In this document: in pieces, positions 6,238 to 6,651 of the stretch
How positions within the stretch are numbered: position 1 is the stretch's first letter
Layout of the letters: each line of letters begins with the position of its first letter
NCBI GenBank assembly: GCA_029050415.1
Contig: JAIDMU010000146.1
Location: forward strand, 1-6,651
DNA: 6,651 nucleotides
Reading direction: 5' to 3'
Source of the DNA: Malacoplasma sp.
GTDB taxonomy: Bacteria > Bacillota_I > Bacilli_A > Mycoplasmatales > Mycoplasmoidaceae
The notes under the pieces: model-generated
What the model was told of the DNA's origin: nothing
The model's database searches: none
The model's input: the letters and a program-made list of their open reading frames with translations, nothing else
Made by a program: the position numbers and the translations under genes

Positions 6238-6312
6238 ATGCTATTTTTTATTTTTGTAATAATATACATATCATATGTGCTTTCTAAAAAGAATAAAAAA
6301 AATAATGAATAA
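6238..6312 (+). CDS. Small membrane peptide, 24 residues
   Basis: I do not recognise this gene. The ATG at 6238 has AAGGTGAT upstream with 8 nt after AGG, a good ribosome site. The product is LFFIFVIIYISYVL followed by a basic, polar tail (SKKNKKNNE). That is one short hydrophobic segment with a positive C-terminus, as in many single-pass membrane peptides and type I toxin peptides. A consensus -10 box lies just upstream. The stop is one base before the ATG of the next small gene, so the two are likely co-translated. It is short, and its reality rests on the promoter, the ribosome site and the coupled downstream gene. Confidence 0.55.
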   Translation: MLFFIFVIIYISYVLSKKNKKNNE

Positions 6313-6313
6313 T

Positions 6314-6433
6314 ATGATTTATATATGTATGAATTGTGGAGATTTCACTTTCTATATTGATAACTACTATATGTGTTTAAAGTGCAGTAAAGAAAGAGAA
6401 ACAAGATGAGAAAAAACTAAAAAAGAAGTTTAG
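6314..6433 (+). CDS. Small zinc-ribbon protein, 39 residues
   Basis: I do not recognise the gene, but the protein is a compact zinc ribbon. MIYICMNCG gives the first CxxC (Cys 5 and Cys 8) and YYMCLKCSKE the second (Cys 21 and Cys 24), with aromatic residues and one short beta-like segment between. A charged tail (ERETRWEKTKKEV) follows, in which the Trp is coded by TGA. The start is 1 base after the stop of the membrane peptide gene. No clear ribosome site of its own is visible, so translation is probably coupled. A terminator follows 16 bp after the stop. The four correctly spaced cysteines are hard to explain by chance. The function is unknown; nucleic-acid or protein binding is usual for such ribbons. 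Confidence 0.65.
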
Positions 6434-6448
6434 TTAAATACGTTTAAC

Positions 6449-6488
6449 AAAATAATATTTCCCATTTTTAAGAAATATTATTTTTTTT
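6449..6488 (+). terminator. Terminator of the small operon
   Basis: A perfect 13-bp stem (6449-6461 with 6472-6484) with a 10-nt loop runs into eight T (6481-6488). It separates the two small genes from the next gene. Confidence 0.85.
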
Positions 6489-6546
6489 ATTATCAAAAAC
6501 ATTTAACAATATTAAAATAATTTAGTAATAAATAAGAGATTTTTAT

Positions 6547-6651
6547 ATGGATATTTTTTTAAAAAATGCTGAAATAGTTTTATTTGATAGAAACATACAT
6601 GGTAATTTAGAAATTACTAAAAATTTTATTAGTAAAATTGATGGTGAAAAC
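6547..6651 (+). CDS. Unidentified protein, N-terminal 35 codons (3' partial)
   Basis: The frame opens at ATG 6547 and is still open at the window end. The product begins MDIFLKNAEIVLFDRN and continues with alternating hydrophobic and charged residues. This looks like a soluble protein; there is no signal peptide or membrane segment. AAGAGA about 9 nt upstream is a weak ribosome site. TTAACA at 6503-6508 with TAATAA at 6526-6531 (17-bp gap) is a possible promoter after the preceding terminator. I cannot assign a family from this fragment. Confidence 0.55.
   Translation, partial: MDIFLKNAEIVLFDRNIHGNLEITKNFISKIDGEN

Overview
The window is very AT-rich and uses TGA as a sense codon (Trp). TGA falls inside every long reading frame, for example at 309-311 in cas9, 2081-2083 in cas1 and 4022-4024 in csn2. 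That points to a mollicute (Mycoplasma/Spiroplasma group, genetic code 4). I cannot name the species.

Bases 1-4915 hold most of a type II-A CRISPR-Cas locus. In order it contains the C-terminal 608 residues of cas9 (5' end outside the window) and a strong terminator. A tracrRNA follows on the reverse strand, convergent with cas9. Then come cas1, cas2 and csn2, packed as one operon with a 14-bp overlap and a 2-bp gap, and a leader ending in ATTTGAG. The array has ten identical 36-bp repeats and nine 30-bp spacers. All catalytic residues I could look for in Cas9, Cas1 and Cas2 are present, so the locus looks functional. Cas1, Cas2, Csn2 and Cas9 would acquire spacers at the leader end. crRNAs from the plus-strand array would pair with the reverse-strand tracrRNA over nearly the whole repeat and guide Cas9.

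Bases 4916-5269 carry no gene. They hold the array terminator, an isolated degenerate copy of the CRISPR repeat (5104-5139, 26/36 identical) and a bidirectional terminator.

Bases 5270-6072 are the least conventional part. On the reverse strand an extended -10 promoter (near 6064-6072) precedes about 150 nt of apparently structured RNA that ends in an intrinsic terminator. The 3' arm of that terminator is also a Shine-Dalgarno sequence for a TTG-started ORF. This ORF is broken by one frameshift in a run of seven A and would otherwise encode about 210 residues. An RNA gene with a terminator placed just before a small basic protein recalls type III toxin-antitoxin loci, but this is a hypothesis only.

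Bases 6200-6651 read on the plus strand: a promoter, a 24-residue membrane peptide, a 39-residue zinc-ribbon protein, a terminator, and the first 35 codons of an unidentified gene that leaves the window.
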